59,385 nucleotides of DNA from Amycolatopsis thermalba (GTDB lineage Bacteria; Actinomycetota; Actinomycetes; Mycobacteriales; Pseudonocardiaceae), in NCBI RefSeq assembly GCF_003385215.1, contig NZ_PQHW01000036.1, positions 1 through 59,385 of the forward strand, read 5' to 3'. Numbering within the stretch: the first letter of the stretch is position 1; every line of letters starts with the position of its first letter. Below the pieces are notes generated by a model. The model did no database searches, was not told where the DNA came from, and saw only the letters and a list, made by a program, of their open reading frames with translations. The position numbers and the translations under genes are program-made. Positions 44,483 through 53,184 of this stretch are shown here, one piece after another.

Positions 44483-44712
44483 GCTGTCCGCTCTCCTGCT
44501 CCGTCCCGCCGCCAAAGCAGCGGCGCCTGTTCAACCAGCAAGTGTGCACGTTGCCTGCCGGTAATGTCCCCCGAGGTGACGTAACACGCCGTCGCGCTTC
44601 CCGGCCGGGATGGGCGTCGGCGTGCGTCATCTCCCCCTTTCCACACCTAGCACGTGATGCCGGACACACGCTGCGCGGGGCTTCTGAGTAGCCGTTCCGC
44701 TACGCTCCGCCT

Positions 44713-45561
44713 ATGTTCCGCCGCCTGCTCACCGTTCTGGCCGTCCTGCTGACCGCTCCCGCACTGGCCGGGGTCAGCGCCGCGTCCGCCGCTCCCGCCG
44801 ACGACTACAGCGGGATCGTCAAGCTCAGCAACTGCTCCGGGTCACTCGTCCGGCTGCCCCAGTCCGGTGAGTTCGACCGGGCGCTCGTCCTCACCAACGG
44901 CCACTGCCTGGAGTCGGGCATGCCGGAGGCGGGCGAGGTCCTGGTCAACCAGCCGGTCAACCGCAAGATGGTGCTGCTCGGCGCCGACGGCCGCGAGCTG
45001 GGCCGGATCCGCGCCACGAAGCTCGTCTACGCCACGATGACCGACACCGACGTCGCGCTGTACGCCCTCGACTCGTCCTACCGGGAGATCGCCCGCGAGC
45101 TCGGCGGCCACCCGTTGACGCTCGCGGCCTCGCCGGCCGACGTGGGCACGCCGGTCAGCGTCGTCTCCGGTTTCTTCACCCGCACGTGGAACTGCTCGAT
45201 CGAGCGGGTGGTGTACTCGGTGCGCGAGGCGGAGTGGACCTGGAAGGACTCGATCCGGTACGCCCCCGGCTGCGACACCATCCACGGCACCTCCGGCTCG
45301 CCGATCGTCGACCAGGGCAGCCGGCAGATCGTCGGCGTCAACAACACGGGCAACGACGACGGCGGGGTCTGCACGTTCAACAACCCGTGCGAGGTCGACG
45401 AGAACGGCGTGGTGTTCGCGCGGCGCGGCCTCACCTACGGCCAGCAGACCTACCGGATCCCGGCCTGCTTCGCGAAGAACAACCAGCTCAACCTGACGCG
45501 GGACGGCTGCATGCTGCCCAAGCCGGCCGCGCTGCCCGTTCCGGTGCCCATCCCCGCCTGA
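44713..45561 (+). CDS. secreted trypsin-like serine protease
   Basis: A 282-residue protein. The signal peptide MFRRLLTVLAVLLTAPALAG then VSAASAAPA has a likely cut after ASA-A or close by. The chymotrypsin-fold catalytic triad is visible: His in VLTNGHCLE, Asp in DTDVALYALD, Ser in HGTSGSPIVD. Cysteines at NCSGS/GHC and near the active site (APGCDTIHGT) suggest disulfides. The C-terminus is Pro/Val-rich (LPVPVPIPA). It has its own divergent promoter region opposite topA. The substrate is unknown. Confidence 0.9.
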   Translation: MFRRLLTVLAVLLTAPALAGVSAASAAPADDYSGIVKLSNCSGSLVRLPQSGEFDRALVLTNGHCLESGMPEAGEVLVNQPVNRKMVLLGADGRELGRIRATKLVYATMTDTDVALYALDSSYREIARELGGHPLTLAASPADVGTPVSVVSGFFTRTWNCSIERVVYSVREAEWTWKDSIRYAPGCDTIHGTSGSPIVDQGSRQIVGVNNTGNDDGGVCTFNNPCEVDENGVVFARRGLTYGQQTYRIPACFAKNNQLNLTRDGCMLPKPAALPVPVPIPA

Positions 45562-46158
45562 TCAGACCGCCTGCCGGGCCGGTGCGTGCCGCGGCCACAC
45601 CGGCTCGGCGCCCGGCGGGGGCATGCCGATCAGCTCGGCCAGCGTCGCGAGCCTGCGGCGGCCGGTGACCCGGACCGCCGGCCCACCGCCCTTCGGCCCG
45701 ATCAGCTGCGCCGGCAGGCCGACCTGCCGGAACGCCTCGGCGAGCGGTTCGTGCGTGTCCGGCGCCCGTTCGTCGACGGCCAGCAGGTACCCCTGCACGC
45801 CGGGCCGTCCGGCCGCGAGCGCCCACAGCCGCAAGGCCGCACCGGTCAGCCGGAACCGTCCCGGCAGCGACTTCCCGTCGTCGTCCAGCCACGCCCTGGC
45901 CAGCCCGATCAGGTCGGACCGGAACGCGGTGCGGATCATCGGCCTGCCGTCCTCGGTGCGGCCCACCGCGGGCGACACCCCGCGCCTGCCGAACTCGGCG
46001 GCCAGCACCCGCGCCCGCCACACCTCGTCCACCTCGACGGTGAGGCGGGCGGCCGTGCGCGCGAAGCCGGTGATCTGGCCCTGCCCGCACAGGACGCCGG
46101 TCAGGTCGGCGATGTCCGGGCCGCTCGCCTCCGCCGAGAAGAGCGACATCTGATCCAC
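45562..46158 (-). CDS. WhiA/LAGLIDADG-like hypothetical protein linked to topA
   Basis: A 198-residue protein. The segments SGPDIADLTGVLCGQGQITG and later GVQGYLLAVDERAPDTHEPL then AEAFRQVGLPAQLIGPKGGG resemble the two half-domains of the LAGLIDADG fold as used in WhiA. The helix RLATLAELIGMPPPG recalls the WhiA C-terminal region. The acidic catalytic pair of homing endonucleases is not obvious, so a DNA-binding rather than cutting role is inferred. The actinobacterial orthologue sits next to topA in M. tuberculosis. The alternative is an uncharacterised conserved protein without DNA contact. Confidence 0.7.
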   Translation of the reverse strand: MDQMSLFSAEASGPDIADLTGVLCGQGQITGFARTAARLTVEVDEVWRARVLAAEFGRRGVSPAVGRTEDGRPMIRTAFRSDLIGLARAWLDDDGKSLPGRFRLTGAALRLWALAAGRPGVQGYLLAVDERAPDTHEPLAEAFRQVGLPAQLIGPKGGGPAVRVTGRRRLATLAELIGMPPPGAEPVWPRHAPARQAV

Positions 46159-46216
46159 AGCGGACAGGGTAGAACACCCGTTCGATTTCCCGCGAGTCGT
46201 CGCGGAGAAAAAGTTC

Positions 46217-46247
46217 TTGAAGTTGACGCGGCGTCAACCTCTACCGT
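46217..46247 (+). promoter_or_regulatory. MerR-type promoter with central palindrome (TipA-like gene)
   Basis: TTGAAG (46217-46222) and TACCGT (46242-46247) are separated by exactly 19 bp. GTTGACGC-G-GCGTCAAC (46222-46238) is a perfect palindrome in the spacer. The over-long spacer with a central dyad is what MerR-type activators untwist. It ends 28 bases before the ATG of the downstream MerR gene, so autoregulation is likely. Confidence 0.8.
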
Positions 46248-46275
46248 GGTTTTCACGGGCGAGAACGGAGACGAG

Positions 46276-47037
46276 ATGGAGGAACCGCTGTCGATCGTCC
46301 AGGTGTCGAAGGCCTCCGGGGTGACCTCCCGGACCCTGCGGCACTACGACGACATCGGCCTGCTGCCACCGGCCTTCGCCGACACCAGTGGGAGGCGCTA
46401 CTACCAGCGGGAACAGCTCATCCGGTTGCAGCAGATCCTGCTGCTGCGGGAGCTGGGCCTCGGCCTGGACACGATCGCGCGGATCCTCGACGGGTCCGTG
46501 TCCCGGGCGGAGGCGCTGCGGCTGCACCGGAGTTGGCTGCTGGCGGAGCGCGATCGGCTGGACCGGCTCGCCGACACCGTCGCCCGGACCATCGAAGAAC
46601 TGGAAGGAGGGGAACACATGTCCGCCAAGGAACTGTTCGAGGGGTTTTCACCGCACTCGGAGAAGGCGAAGTGGCTGGCACAGGAAGCGGCCGAACGGTG
46701 GGGTGCGAACGCCCTGGCGTCGCACGAGCGGAGCAAGCGCTGGTCGGACGAGAAGTGGGCCGAGGTCAAGCGGCAGGGCGGCGAGGCCGCCGAGCGCCTG
46801 GCCGAACTGGCCCGCGAGGGCGTGCCGGTCGACGACGAGCGCGTGCTCGACGCGGTCGCGGCGCACCGCGCCTGGCTGGAGAACTTCTGGACGCCGGACG
46901 CCGAGTCCTACACCGGCCTGGGCCGCCTGTACCGCGACGACGAGCGTTTCCGCAGCCAGTACGAGGCCATCCAGCCCGGATTCGCCGAGTACCTGAGCGA
47001 CGCCATGGCCGCCTACGCCCGCGCTCGCATGAGCTAG
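46276..47037 (+). CDS. MerR-family regulator with TipAS-type drug-sensing domain
   Basis: A 253-residue protein. The N-terminal MerR winged helix is SIVQVSKASGVTSRTLRHYD then DIGLLPPAFADTSGRRYY, and a long coiled coil (RSWLLAERDRLDRLADTV) dimerises it. The C-terminal ~130 residues start with a KELFEGFSPHSEKAKWLAQE-like block and match the TipAS fold that binds thiopeptides in TipA of Streptomyces. A multidrug-sensing, autoregulated activator is therefore expected. The ATG at 46276 has GGAG 5-8 bases upstream. The 19-bp-spacer promoter lies before it. There is no adjacent efflux gene; the next gene is convergent. Confidence 0.92.
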   Translation: MEEPLSIVQVSKASGVTSRTLRHYDDIGLLPPAFADTSGRRYYQREQLIRLQQILLLRELGLGLDTIARILDGSVSRAEALRLHRSWLLAERDRLDRLADTVARTIEELEGGEHMSAKELFEGFSPHSEKAKWLAQEAAERWGANALASHERSKRWSDEKWAEVKRQGGEAAERLAELAREGVPVDDERVLDAVAAHRAWLENFWTPDAESYTGLGRLYRDDERFRSQYEAIQPGFAEYLSDAMAAYARARMS

Positions 47038-47127
47038 CGGGTCGAGGCGGAGCCAGTCCGGCTGCCACCCCGCCGAGCGCGCCCCGCGCCCTGGCCCGGA
47101 CCACCAACGGAGTTGCGCACTGCTCGT

Positions 47128-47724
47128 CTAGCGGGGCGTCGCGGTCACCTGCACGGTGAGCTGACGGCACACCGGGGCGTGCGCGACCGCGGTGGCCAGC
47201 TCGGGCACGGCCTCGAAGCGGTTCAGCAGGTCGAGGCGGGCCACCTCGTCCAGCGGGCCGTGCGCCTGCCCGAGCGTGGCCTCGTCGATGGCGCCCGGCT
47301 CGGTCGAATCGAGCCGCTGCCGGGCGGCGGAGGCGCGGTCCCGCACGCCCTGGAAGTCGGTCACGGCCTGGGCACGCACCTGGTCACCTCCGGGCACCGG
47401 GGACGGCGGCAGCTCGTTGAGCCCGTCCAGTGCCCGGTCCAGGCCGTTGATCACCGATCCGAGCAGCTCGCTCGACGTGCGCACGGCGCGCTGCGGGCTG
47501 CTCGGGTCCACGCTCGGCATGGTCGCCAGCCCCTGGACCAGCGAGCCGACCGCGACGCAGTAGTCGTCGGCCCACCGCGCGGCGGCGTCCTGCAGCTGGA
47601 CCTCCTCCCGCGACAGGCCGGGCCCACCGGGCTCAACGTTTCTCACGGGTTGCTGGCCGCATCCGGAAAGGCCCACGCAGAGCCCGGTCAGTACCACCAG
47701 GAACACGGACTTCCCGGGCCGCAC
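47128..47724 (-). CDS. putative lipoprotein of unknown function
   Basis: A 198-residue protein. The N-terminal signal GKSVFLVVLTGLCVGLSGCG carries a lipobox, LSGC, so lipidation of that Cys and anchoring outside the membrane are predicted. The rest is helical (ELLGSVINGLDRALDGLNEL) with two further Cys. The start is fixed by GGAGG 7 bases before the GTG at 47724, although the frame is open to 47790. It lies downstream of hppA on the same strand, separated by a strong hairpin. The family was not recognised. Confidence 0.82.
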   Translation of the reverse strand: MRPGKSVFLVVLTGLCVGLSGCGQQPVRNVEPGGPGLSREEVQLQDAAARWADDYCVAVGSLVQGLATMPSVDPSSPQRAVRTSSELLGSVINGLDRALDGLNELPPSPVPGGDQVRAQAVTDFQGVRDRASAARQRLDSTEPGAIDEATLGQAHGPLDEVARLDLLNRFEAVPELATAVAHAPVCRQLTVQVTATPR

Positions 47725-47805
47725 CCACACACCTCCAGCTGCCGACGCGAAGCTCTTTCCCGACCGTACCGAGACGATTGCGGATCGCAACCGCCGGGCA
47801 TGGAA

Positions 47806-47848
47806 AAGGCCGGGCCCGTCACGCTGCGTGCGCGACAGGCCCGGCCTT
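47806..47848 (-). terminator. terminator after hppA
   Basis: AAGGCCGGGCC and GGCCCGGCCTT (11 bp, perfect) enclose a 21-nt loop; on the minus strand the hairpin ends in TTTT. It begins 11 bases after the hppA stop codon. Confidence 0.85.
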
Positions 47849-47858
47849 CCGCGGGAAA

Positions 47859-50153
47859 TCAGGCGGTCTTCGCCGGGGTGGCGTCCTCGCTCGGCGTCTC
47901 GGTCATGACGCTCGCGCGGCGCTTCGACACCACGATGGCGGCGACGATGATCGCCACCGCGACCAGCGAGATCGCGATCCGCACGCCGGCGGAGGCGTCC
48001 GGCCCGATCGAGAACTGCACGACGGCGGGCGCGATCAGCACCGAGACCAGGTTCATCACCTTGATCAGCGGGTTGATCGCCGGGCCCGCGGTGTCCTTGA
48101 ACGGGTCGCCGACGGTGTCGCCGATGACCGTCGCGGCGTGCGCCTCGGAGCCCTTGCCACCGTGGTGGCCGTCCTCGACCAGCTTCTTCGCGTTGTCCCA
48201 GGCGCCACCGGAGTTGGCCAGGAAGATCGCCATCAGGGTGCCGGTCGCGATCGCACCGGCCAGGTAGCCGGCCAGTGCGCCGGTGCCGAGGCCGAAGCCG
48301 ACGGCGATCGGGGCGAACACCGCGAGCAGACCCGGGGTGGCCAGCTCACGCAGCGAGTCGCGGGTGACGATGTCGACGACCTTGCCGTACTCGGGCCGCG
48401 TGGTGCCCTCCATGATCCCCGGGATGTCGCGGAACTGGCGGCGCACCTCGTACACCACCGCGCCCGCGGCGCGGGACACGGCGTTGACCGCGAGACCGGA
48501 GAACAGGAAGACCACCGCGGCGCCGATGATCACGCCGACCAGCGTGTTCGGGCTGACGATCGTGTCCACGAACGACTTCACGCCGGCAGCGGACTCGCCG
48601 ATGTCGGCCAGCGCCTTGGAGATCGAGTCCTGGTAGGACCCGAACAGCGCGGTCGCGGCCAGCACGGCGGTCGCGATCGCGATGCCCTTGGTGATCGCCT
48701 TGGTGGTGTTGCCGACCGCGTCCAGCTCGGTCAGGATCTGCGCGGCGTCCTCGTCGACCTCGCCGGACATCTCCGCGATGCCCTGCGCGTTGTCCGAGAC
48801 CGGGCCGAAGGTGTCCATCGCGACGATGACACCGACCGTGGTCAGCAGGCCGGTGCCGGCCAGCGCGACCGCGAACAACGCGATCGTGCCGCCCAGCAGG
48901 TAGGCGCCGAACACCGCCGCGCCGATCACCAGCGCGGTGTAGACGGCCGACTCGAAACCGACCGAGATGCCGGACAGGATCACCGTCGCCGCACCGGTGC
49001 GCGAGGTCTCCCCGACGTTCTTCACCGGGCCGTGCTCGGTGCCGGTGTAGTAGCCGGTGAGCTTGAGGATGACGCCGGCCAGCACGATGCCGATGACCAC
49101 CGCGACGAACGCGATCAGCGCCGGGTTGCCGTCGATGCCGGCCTGCTCCGGGCCGAACTCGGCGAACGAGCCGGGCAGGTAGACGAACGCGGCGACCGCG
49201 CACAGCACGGCCGAGATGCCGGCCGAGATGTAGAACGAGCGGTTGATCGTGACCAGGCCGTTCTCACCGGAGCGGGCCCGCGTGATGTAGACGCCGATGA
49301 CCGCGGTGATGACACCGATGGCGGGCACGATCAGCGGGAACAGCAGACCGTCCACACCGAAGGCGGTGCTGCCCAGGATCAGCGCGGCGACCAGGGTCAC
49401 CGCGTAGGACTCGAACAGGTCGGCGGCCATGCCGGCGCAGTCACCCACGTTGTCACCGACGTTGTCGGCGATGGTGGCCGCGTTGCGCGGGTCGTCCTCC
49501 GGGATGTTCTGCTCGACCTTGCCGACCAGGTCCGCGCCCACGTCGGCGGCCTTGGTGAAGATGCCGCCACCGACACGCATGAACATCGCGATCAGCGCGG
49601 CGCCGAAGCCGAAGCCCTCGAGCACCTTCGGCGCCTGGCCGGTGTAGACGAGCACGACGACCGCGGCGCCGAACAGGCCGAGGCCGACGGTGAACATGCC
49701 GACCGCGCCGCCGGTGCGGAACGCGACGCGCATCGCCTTCTCCCGGCCGCCCGGCTCACGGGAGGCAGCGGCGACCCGCAGGTTGGCCCGCGTCGCCAGC
49801 CACATGCCGGTGTAGCCGATGAGGAACGAGAACACCGCGCCGACGAGGAAGAACAACGAGCGGCCGATGCGCTCGTTCCAGTCCTCCGCCGGGAGCGCGA
49901 GCAGCAGCAGGAACACCACGACCCCGAAGATCGAGAGGGTGTTGCGTTGCCGCTTCAGATACGCGGCCGCCCCTTCCTGCACGGCCTTGGCGATGTCCTG
50001 CATCTTCGTGGTGCCCTGGCCGGCGGCCAGCACCTCCTTGAGCAGGAGCCAGCCGATGACCAGAGCGGCCAGGGCGATGACGGCGACCACGGCCGCGATG
50101 CCGTAGTCACCTCCGGAAAACTCGAGGCCCTCCGCGAGGGTCTGCCGGGACAT
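47859..50153 (-). CDS. hppA: K+-insensitive H+-translocating membrane pyrophosphatase
   Basis: A 764-residue pump with about 16 transmembrane segments that couples pyrophosphate hydrolysis to proton export. The catalytic acidic motif is FTKAADVGADLVGKVEQNIP, with further Asp-rich loops (PRNAATIADNVGDNVGDCAG). At the position that decides potassium dependence it has Lys (NTTKAITKGIAI, versus Ala in K+-dependent enzymes), so it belongs to the K+-insensitive class. The start is the ATG at 50153 with AGGAGG at 5 bases, whereas the frame is open upstream. It saves PPi energy beside the soluble Ppa. Confidence 0.96.
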   Translation of the reverse strand: MSRQTLAEGLEFSGGDYGIAAVVAVIALAALVIGWLLLKEVLAAGQGTTKMQDIAKAVQEGAAAYLKRQRNTLSIFGVVVFLLLLALPAEDWNERIGRSLFFLVGAVFSFLIGYTGMWLATRANLRVAAASREPGGREKAMRVAFRTGGAVGMFTVGLGLFGAAVVVLVYTGQAPKVLEGFGFGAALIAMFMRVGGGIFTKAADVGADLVGKVEQNIPEDDPRNAATIADNVGDNVGDCAGMAADLFESYAVTLVAALILGSTAFGVDGLLFPLIVPAIGVITAVIGVYITRARSGENGLVTINRSFYISAGISAVLCAVAAFVYLPGSFAEFGPEQAGIDGNPALIAFVAVVIGIVLAGVILKLTGYYTGTEHGPVKNVGETSRTGAATVILSGISVGFESAVYTALVIGAAVFGAYLLGGTIALFAVALAGTGLLTTVGVIVAMDTFGPVSDNAQGIAEMSGEVDEDAAQILTELDAVGNTTKAITKGIAIATAVLAATALFGSYQDSISKALADIGESAAGVKSFVDTIVSPNTLVGVIIGAAVVFLFSGLAVNAVSRAAGAVVYEVRRQFRDIPGIMEGTTRPEYGKVVDIVTRDSLRELATPGLLAVFAPIAVGFGLGTGALAGYLAGAIATGTLMAIFLANSGGAWDNAKKLVEDGHHGGKGSEAHAATVIGDTVGDPFKDTAGPAINPLIKVMNLVSVLIAPAVVQFSIGPDASAGVRIAISLVAVAIIVAAIVVSKRRASVMTETPSEDATPAKTA

Positions 50154-50400
50154 CCGTCCTCCTGGAAACGTTCCTGTCGCCAGTGACAGCCCGCCTAGGG
50201 GAAGCCGTGCCGACGCTGGCATGGGATCTACACCACAAGTGGTGCCGGTTGCGGGGAGTGTATTGGTAATGGATCCGGCGCGGTCAGGGCGTCCCGTAAC
50301 GATCACGCTGGGTACATGTGAGCCTTCTCACGGTTCATGATCTTTTCACACGCGACCGGTCCTGTCGTACACCTGTGCGAAGCTGGCTACCGTGGATGTC

Positions 50401-53184
50401 ATGGCGGAAACCGAGCGCGCGCGGCGGTTGCTGCACCGGGTCACCGCCGGGATCCGGGAGAACCCGGTGACCCACGTGGCCGATCTGCCGGCCCGGGAGG
50501 CGCGGCACACCGACTGGCCGTCGTGGGCGGATCCGCGCGTGGTGGATGCGCTGCGGTCGGGCGGGGTGGAGCGGCCGTGGGCGCACCAGACGGAGGCGGC
50601 GTCGCTGGCCTTCGCGGGGCGGCACGTCGTGGTGTCCACGGGCACGGCGTCGGGCAAGTCGCTGTGCTACCAGCTGCCAGTGCTGTCGACGCTGGCGGCC
50701 GACGACAAGGCGTGCGCGCTGTACCTGTCGCCGACGAAGGCGCTGGGCGCCGACCAGCTGCGGTCGGTGTCCGCTTTGGACATCCCGGGGGTGCGGGCGG
50801 CGTCCTACGACGGGGACACGCCGATGGCCGAGCGCGACTGGGTGCGGGCGCACGCGCGGTGGGTGTTCACGAATCCGGACATGCTGCACCGCGGAATCCT
50901 GGCCGCGCACTCGCGGTGGGCACGGCTGTTCCGGAAGCTGTCCTACGTCGTGATCGACGAGTGCCACAGCTACCGGGGCGTGTTCGGGTCGCACGTCGCG
51001 TTGTTGCTGCGGCGGCTGCAGCGGGTGGCGCGGCACTACGGGTCGTCGCCGGTGTTCATCCTCGCGTCGGCGACGACGGCGGAGCCGGGCGAGTTCGCAT
51101 GCCGTCTGGTGGGCGCGGACTGCGTGCCGGTGGTCGAGGACGCGTCGCCGCGCGGGGCGCGGACAGTGGCGCTGTGGGAGCCGCCGCTGATGGAGGACCA
51201 CCGGGGTGAGAACGGGGCGCCGGTGCGCCGGTCGGCCGGGGCGGAGGCGAGCCGGATCCTGGCGGAGCTGGTCATCGAGGGCGCGCGGACGCTGGCGTTC
51301 GTGCGGTCGCGGCGGGGTGCGGAGCTGACGGCGCTGGGCGCCCGGCGGTTGTTGTCCGAAGTGGACGGTGAGTTGCCTCGTCAGGTGGCGGCGTACCGGG
51401 CCGGGTTCCTGCCGGAGGAGCGGCGGGCGCTGGAGCGGGCGTTGTTGTCGGGCGAGCTCAAGGGCGTGGCGACGACGAACGCGCTCGAGCTGGGTGTGGA
51501 CATCGCGGGGCTGGACGCGGTGGTGCTGGCGGGGTATCCGGGCACGCTGGCGTCGTTCTGGCAGCAGGCGGGCCGGGCCGGCCGGTCGGGTGACGACGCG
51601 CTGGTGGTGTTCGTGGCCCGGGACGATCCGCTGGACACGTACCTGGTGCACCACCCGGAGGCGGTGCTGGAGCGGCCGGTGGAGACGGCGGTGCTGGACC
51701 CGTCGAACCCGTACGTGCTGGCGCCGCAGCTGGCGTGCGCGGCGGCGGAGTTGCCGTTGACCACTGGCGAGCTGGAGACGTTCGGCGGCGCGGCGGCGCG
51801 GGAGGTGCTGGACCGCCTGGTGGCGGACAGGTTGCTGCGGCGCCGGCCCAGCGGCTGGTACTGGACGTCGCGGGACCGCCCCCACTACGAGGTGGACATT
51901 CGCGGTTCGGGCGGCGAGCAGATCGCGGTGGTCGAGGCGGACACGTCGAGGCTGCTGGGAACGGTCGACCCGGGCTCGGCCTGCACGACGGTGCACCCGG
52001 GGGCCGTGTACCTGCACCAGGGTTCGTCGTACGTGGTGGACGAGCTGGACCTGGAGGCGGGCATCGCGCTGGTGCACGCGGAGGACCCGGAGTGGACGAC
52101 GTCCGCCCGGGAGGTCGCGGACATCGCCGTGCTGAACACCCAGGAGCGCCTGGACTACGGCGGCGTGACGGTGTGCCTGGGCGAGGTCGCGGTGACTTCC
52201 CAGGTGGTGGGCTACCTACGACGCCGCCCGTCGGGGGAGGTGCTGGACCAGGTGGCGCTGGACCTACCGGCACAAACGCTGGAGACGCGGGCCGTCTGGT
52301 ACACGATCAGCCCAGAGCTACTGGAAGCCAGCCGACCAGCGGAGCCGAGCGGAGCGCCGAAAACCGGCGGAGCGGGGGAAGCCGCCAGCACCCGAGAAGC
52401 CAACGGGACGCGGGAAGGCACCAACTCCCAAGAAGCCGCCTCCGAAATCGCCGAGGCGCGGGAGGTCACCAGCGCCAGCGCGGCGCGGGAAGTTTCCGAC
52501 GCCCGCGCACTCGCCGAAGCGCGGGAGGTCGCCGTGCCACCCATGGCCCCCGGGGCAAAGGAAGTCGCCAACCCCCGCGCAGTCGCCGGAGCACGACAAG
52601 CCGCCGTGCCGCCGGAGGCCGCCGGGGCCAGAGAAGTCGCCAGCGCCCGCGCAGTCACCGGAGTGCAGGAGATCACCGCATCGTCGGGGGTCGGCGGGCC
52701 GCCGGAGGCCGCCGGGGCTCCGGAAGCGACCGGGGCGCGGGAGGTCGGCGGGGCGCCGGGGGGCGCCGGTCTGGATCCGGCGCGCATCCCCGGCGCCCTG
52801 CACGCCGCCGAGCACGCGGCGATCGGCCTGCTACCGCTGTTCGCTACGTGCGACCGGTGGGACATCGGCGGCGTCTCAACCGCGTTGCACGCTGACACCG
52901 GGGAGGCGACGGTGTTCGTGCACGACGGCCATCCCGGAGGCGCGGGATTCGCCGATCGCGGTTTCGCTGCTGTTGTCCCCTGGCTGGCCGCTACGCGGGA
53001 GGCCATCATCTCCTGCGAGTGCCCGGCGGGATGCCCGTCCTGTGTGCAGTCACCGAAGTGCGGGAACGGTAACGACCCACTGGACAAGGCGGGGGCGGTG
53101 GCCGTGCTGGAAACCGTGCTCGGGGCGGTGAGTCGTCACAGTGCCCGGCACGACCACGGGGTGGCTCAGGCTGCGGCGAACTGA
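50401..53184 (+). CDS. DEAD/DEAH-box helicase with DUF1998 zinc domain (MrfA/YprA type)
   Basis: A 927-residue superfamily 2 helicase. Walker A is VSTGTASGKSL (residues 78-88), motif II DECH (186-189), motif III LASATT, and motif VI in GRAGRSGDDALVVFVARDD. The C-terminus has a four-Cys cluster, CECPAGCPSCVQSPKC, characteristic of the MrfA/YprA group that acts in mitomycin-type DNA repair. The M. tuberculosis orthologue lies near topA as here. Between the core and the C-terminal domain (residues about 640-800) is a low-complexity insertion that includes three 24-residue repeats. The ATG at 50401 is preferred; a GTG at 50392 is possible. Confidence 0.93.
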   Translation: MAETERARRLLHRVTAGIRENPVTHVADLPAREARHTDWPSWADPRVVDALRSGGVERPWAHQTEAASLAFAGRHVVVSTGTASGKSLCYQLPVLSTLAADDKACALYLSPTKALGADQLRSVSALDIPGVRAASYDGDTPMAERDWVRAHARWVFTNPDMLHRGILAAHSRWARLFRKLSYVVIDECHSYRGVFGSHVALLLRRLQRVARHYGSSPVFILASATTAEPGEFACRLVGADCVPVVEDASPRGARTVALWEPPLMEDHRGENGAPVRRSAGAEASRILAELVIEGARTLAFVRSRRGAELTALGARRLLSEVDGELPRQVAAYRAGFLPEERRALERALLSGELKGVATTNALELGVDIAGLDAVVLAGYPGTLASFWQQAGRAGRSGDDALVVFVARDDPLDTYLVHHPEAVLERPVETAVLDPSNPYVLAPQLACAAAELPLTTGELETFGGAAAREVLDRLVADRLLRRRPSGWYWTSRDRPHYEVDIRGSGGEQIAVVEADTSRLLGTVDPGSACTTVHPGAVYLHQGSSYVVDELDLEAGIALVHAEDPEWTTSAREVADIAVLNTQERLDYGGVTVCLGEVAVTSQVVGYLRRRPSGEVLDQVALDLPAQTLETRAVWYTISPELLEASRPAEPSGAPKTGGAGEAASTREANGTREGTNSQEAASEIAEAREVTSASAAREVSDARALAEAREVAVPPMAPGAKEVANPRAVAGARQAAVPPEAAGAREVASARAVTGVQEITASSGVGGPPEAAGAPEATGAREVGGAPGGAGLDPARIPGALHAAEHAAIGLLPLFATCDRWDIGGVSTALHADTGEATVFVHDGHPGGAGFADRGFAAVVPWLAATREAIISCECPAGCPSCVQSPKCGNGNDPLDKAGAVAVLETVLGAVSRHSARHDHGVAQAAAN
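52483..52698 (+). repeat. three 72-bp in-frame repeats in the helicase gene
   Basis: Units at 52483-52554, 52555-52626 and 52627-52698 encode 24 residues each. The consensus A-[RK]-E-V-x3-R-A-[LV]-x2-[AV]-x-[EQ] is followed in the first two by AVPP and A-x-G. Divergence between copies is considerable, indicating an old expansion. Weaker related units flank the array on both sides (from about 52320). Confidence 0.85.

Noticed and set aside
40991..44584. 1197-codon plus-strand open frame opposite topA
   Set aside because: Antisense shadow of topA; no recognisable domain and no ribosome-binding site that would justify it.
47778..50186. 802-codon plus-strand frame opposite hppA, rich in Asp/His/Arg
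   Set aside because: Shadow of the membrane pyrophosphatase; the Asp/His/Arg composition is the reverse complement of Val/Ala/Ile-coding codons.
52212..53087. Minus-strand 291-codon frame opposite the helicase end
   Set aside because: Shadow of the repeat insertion; no ribosome-binding site and only Ala/Pro/Ser composition.
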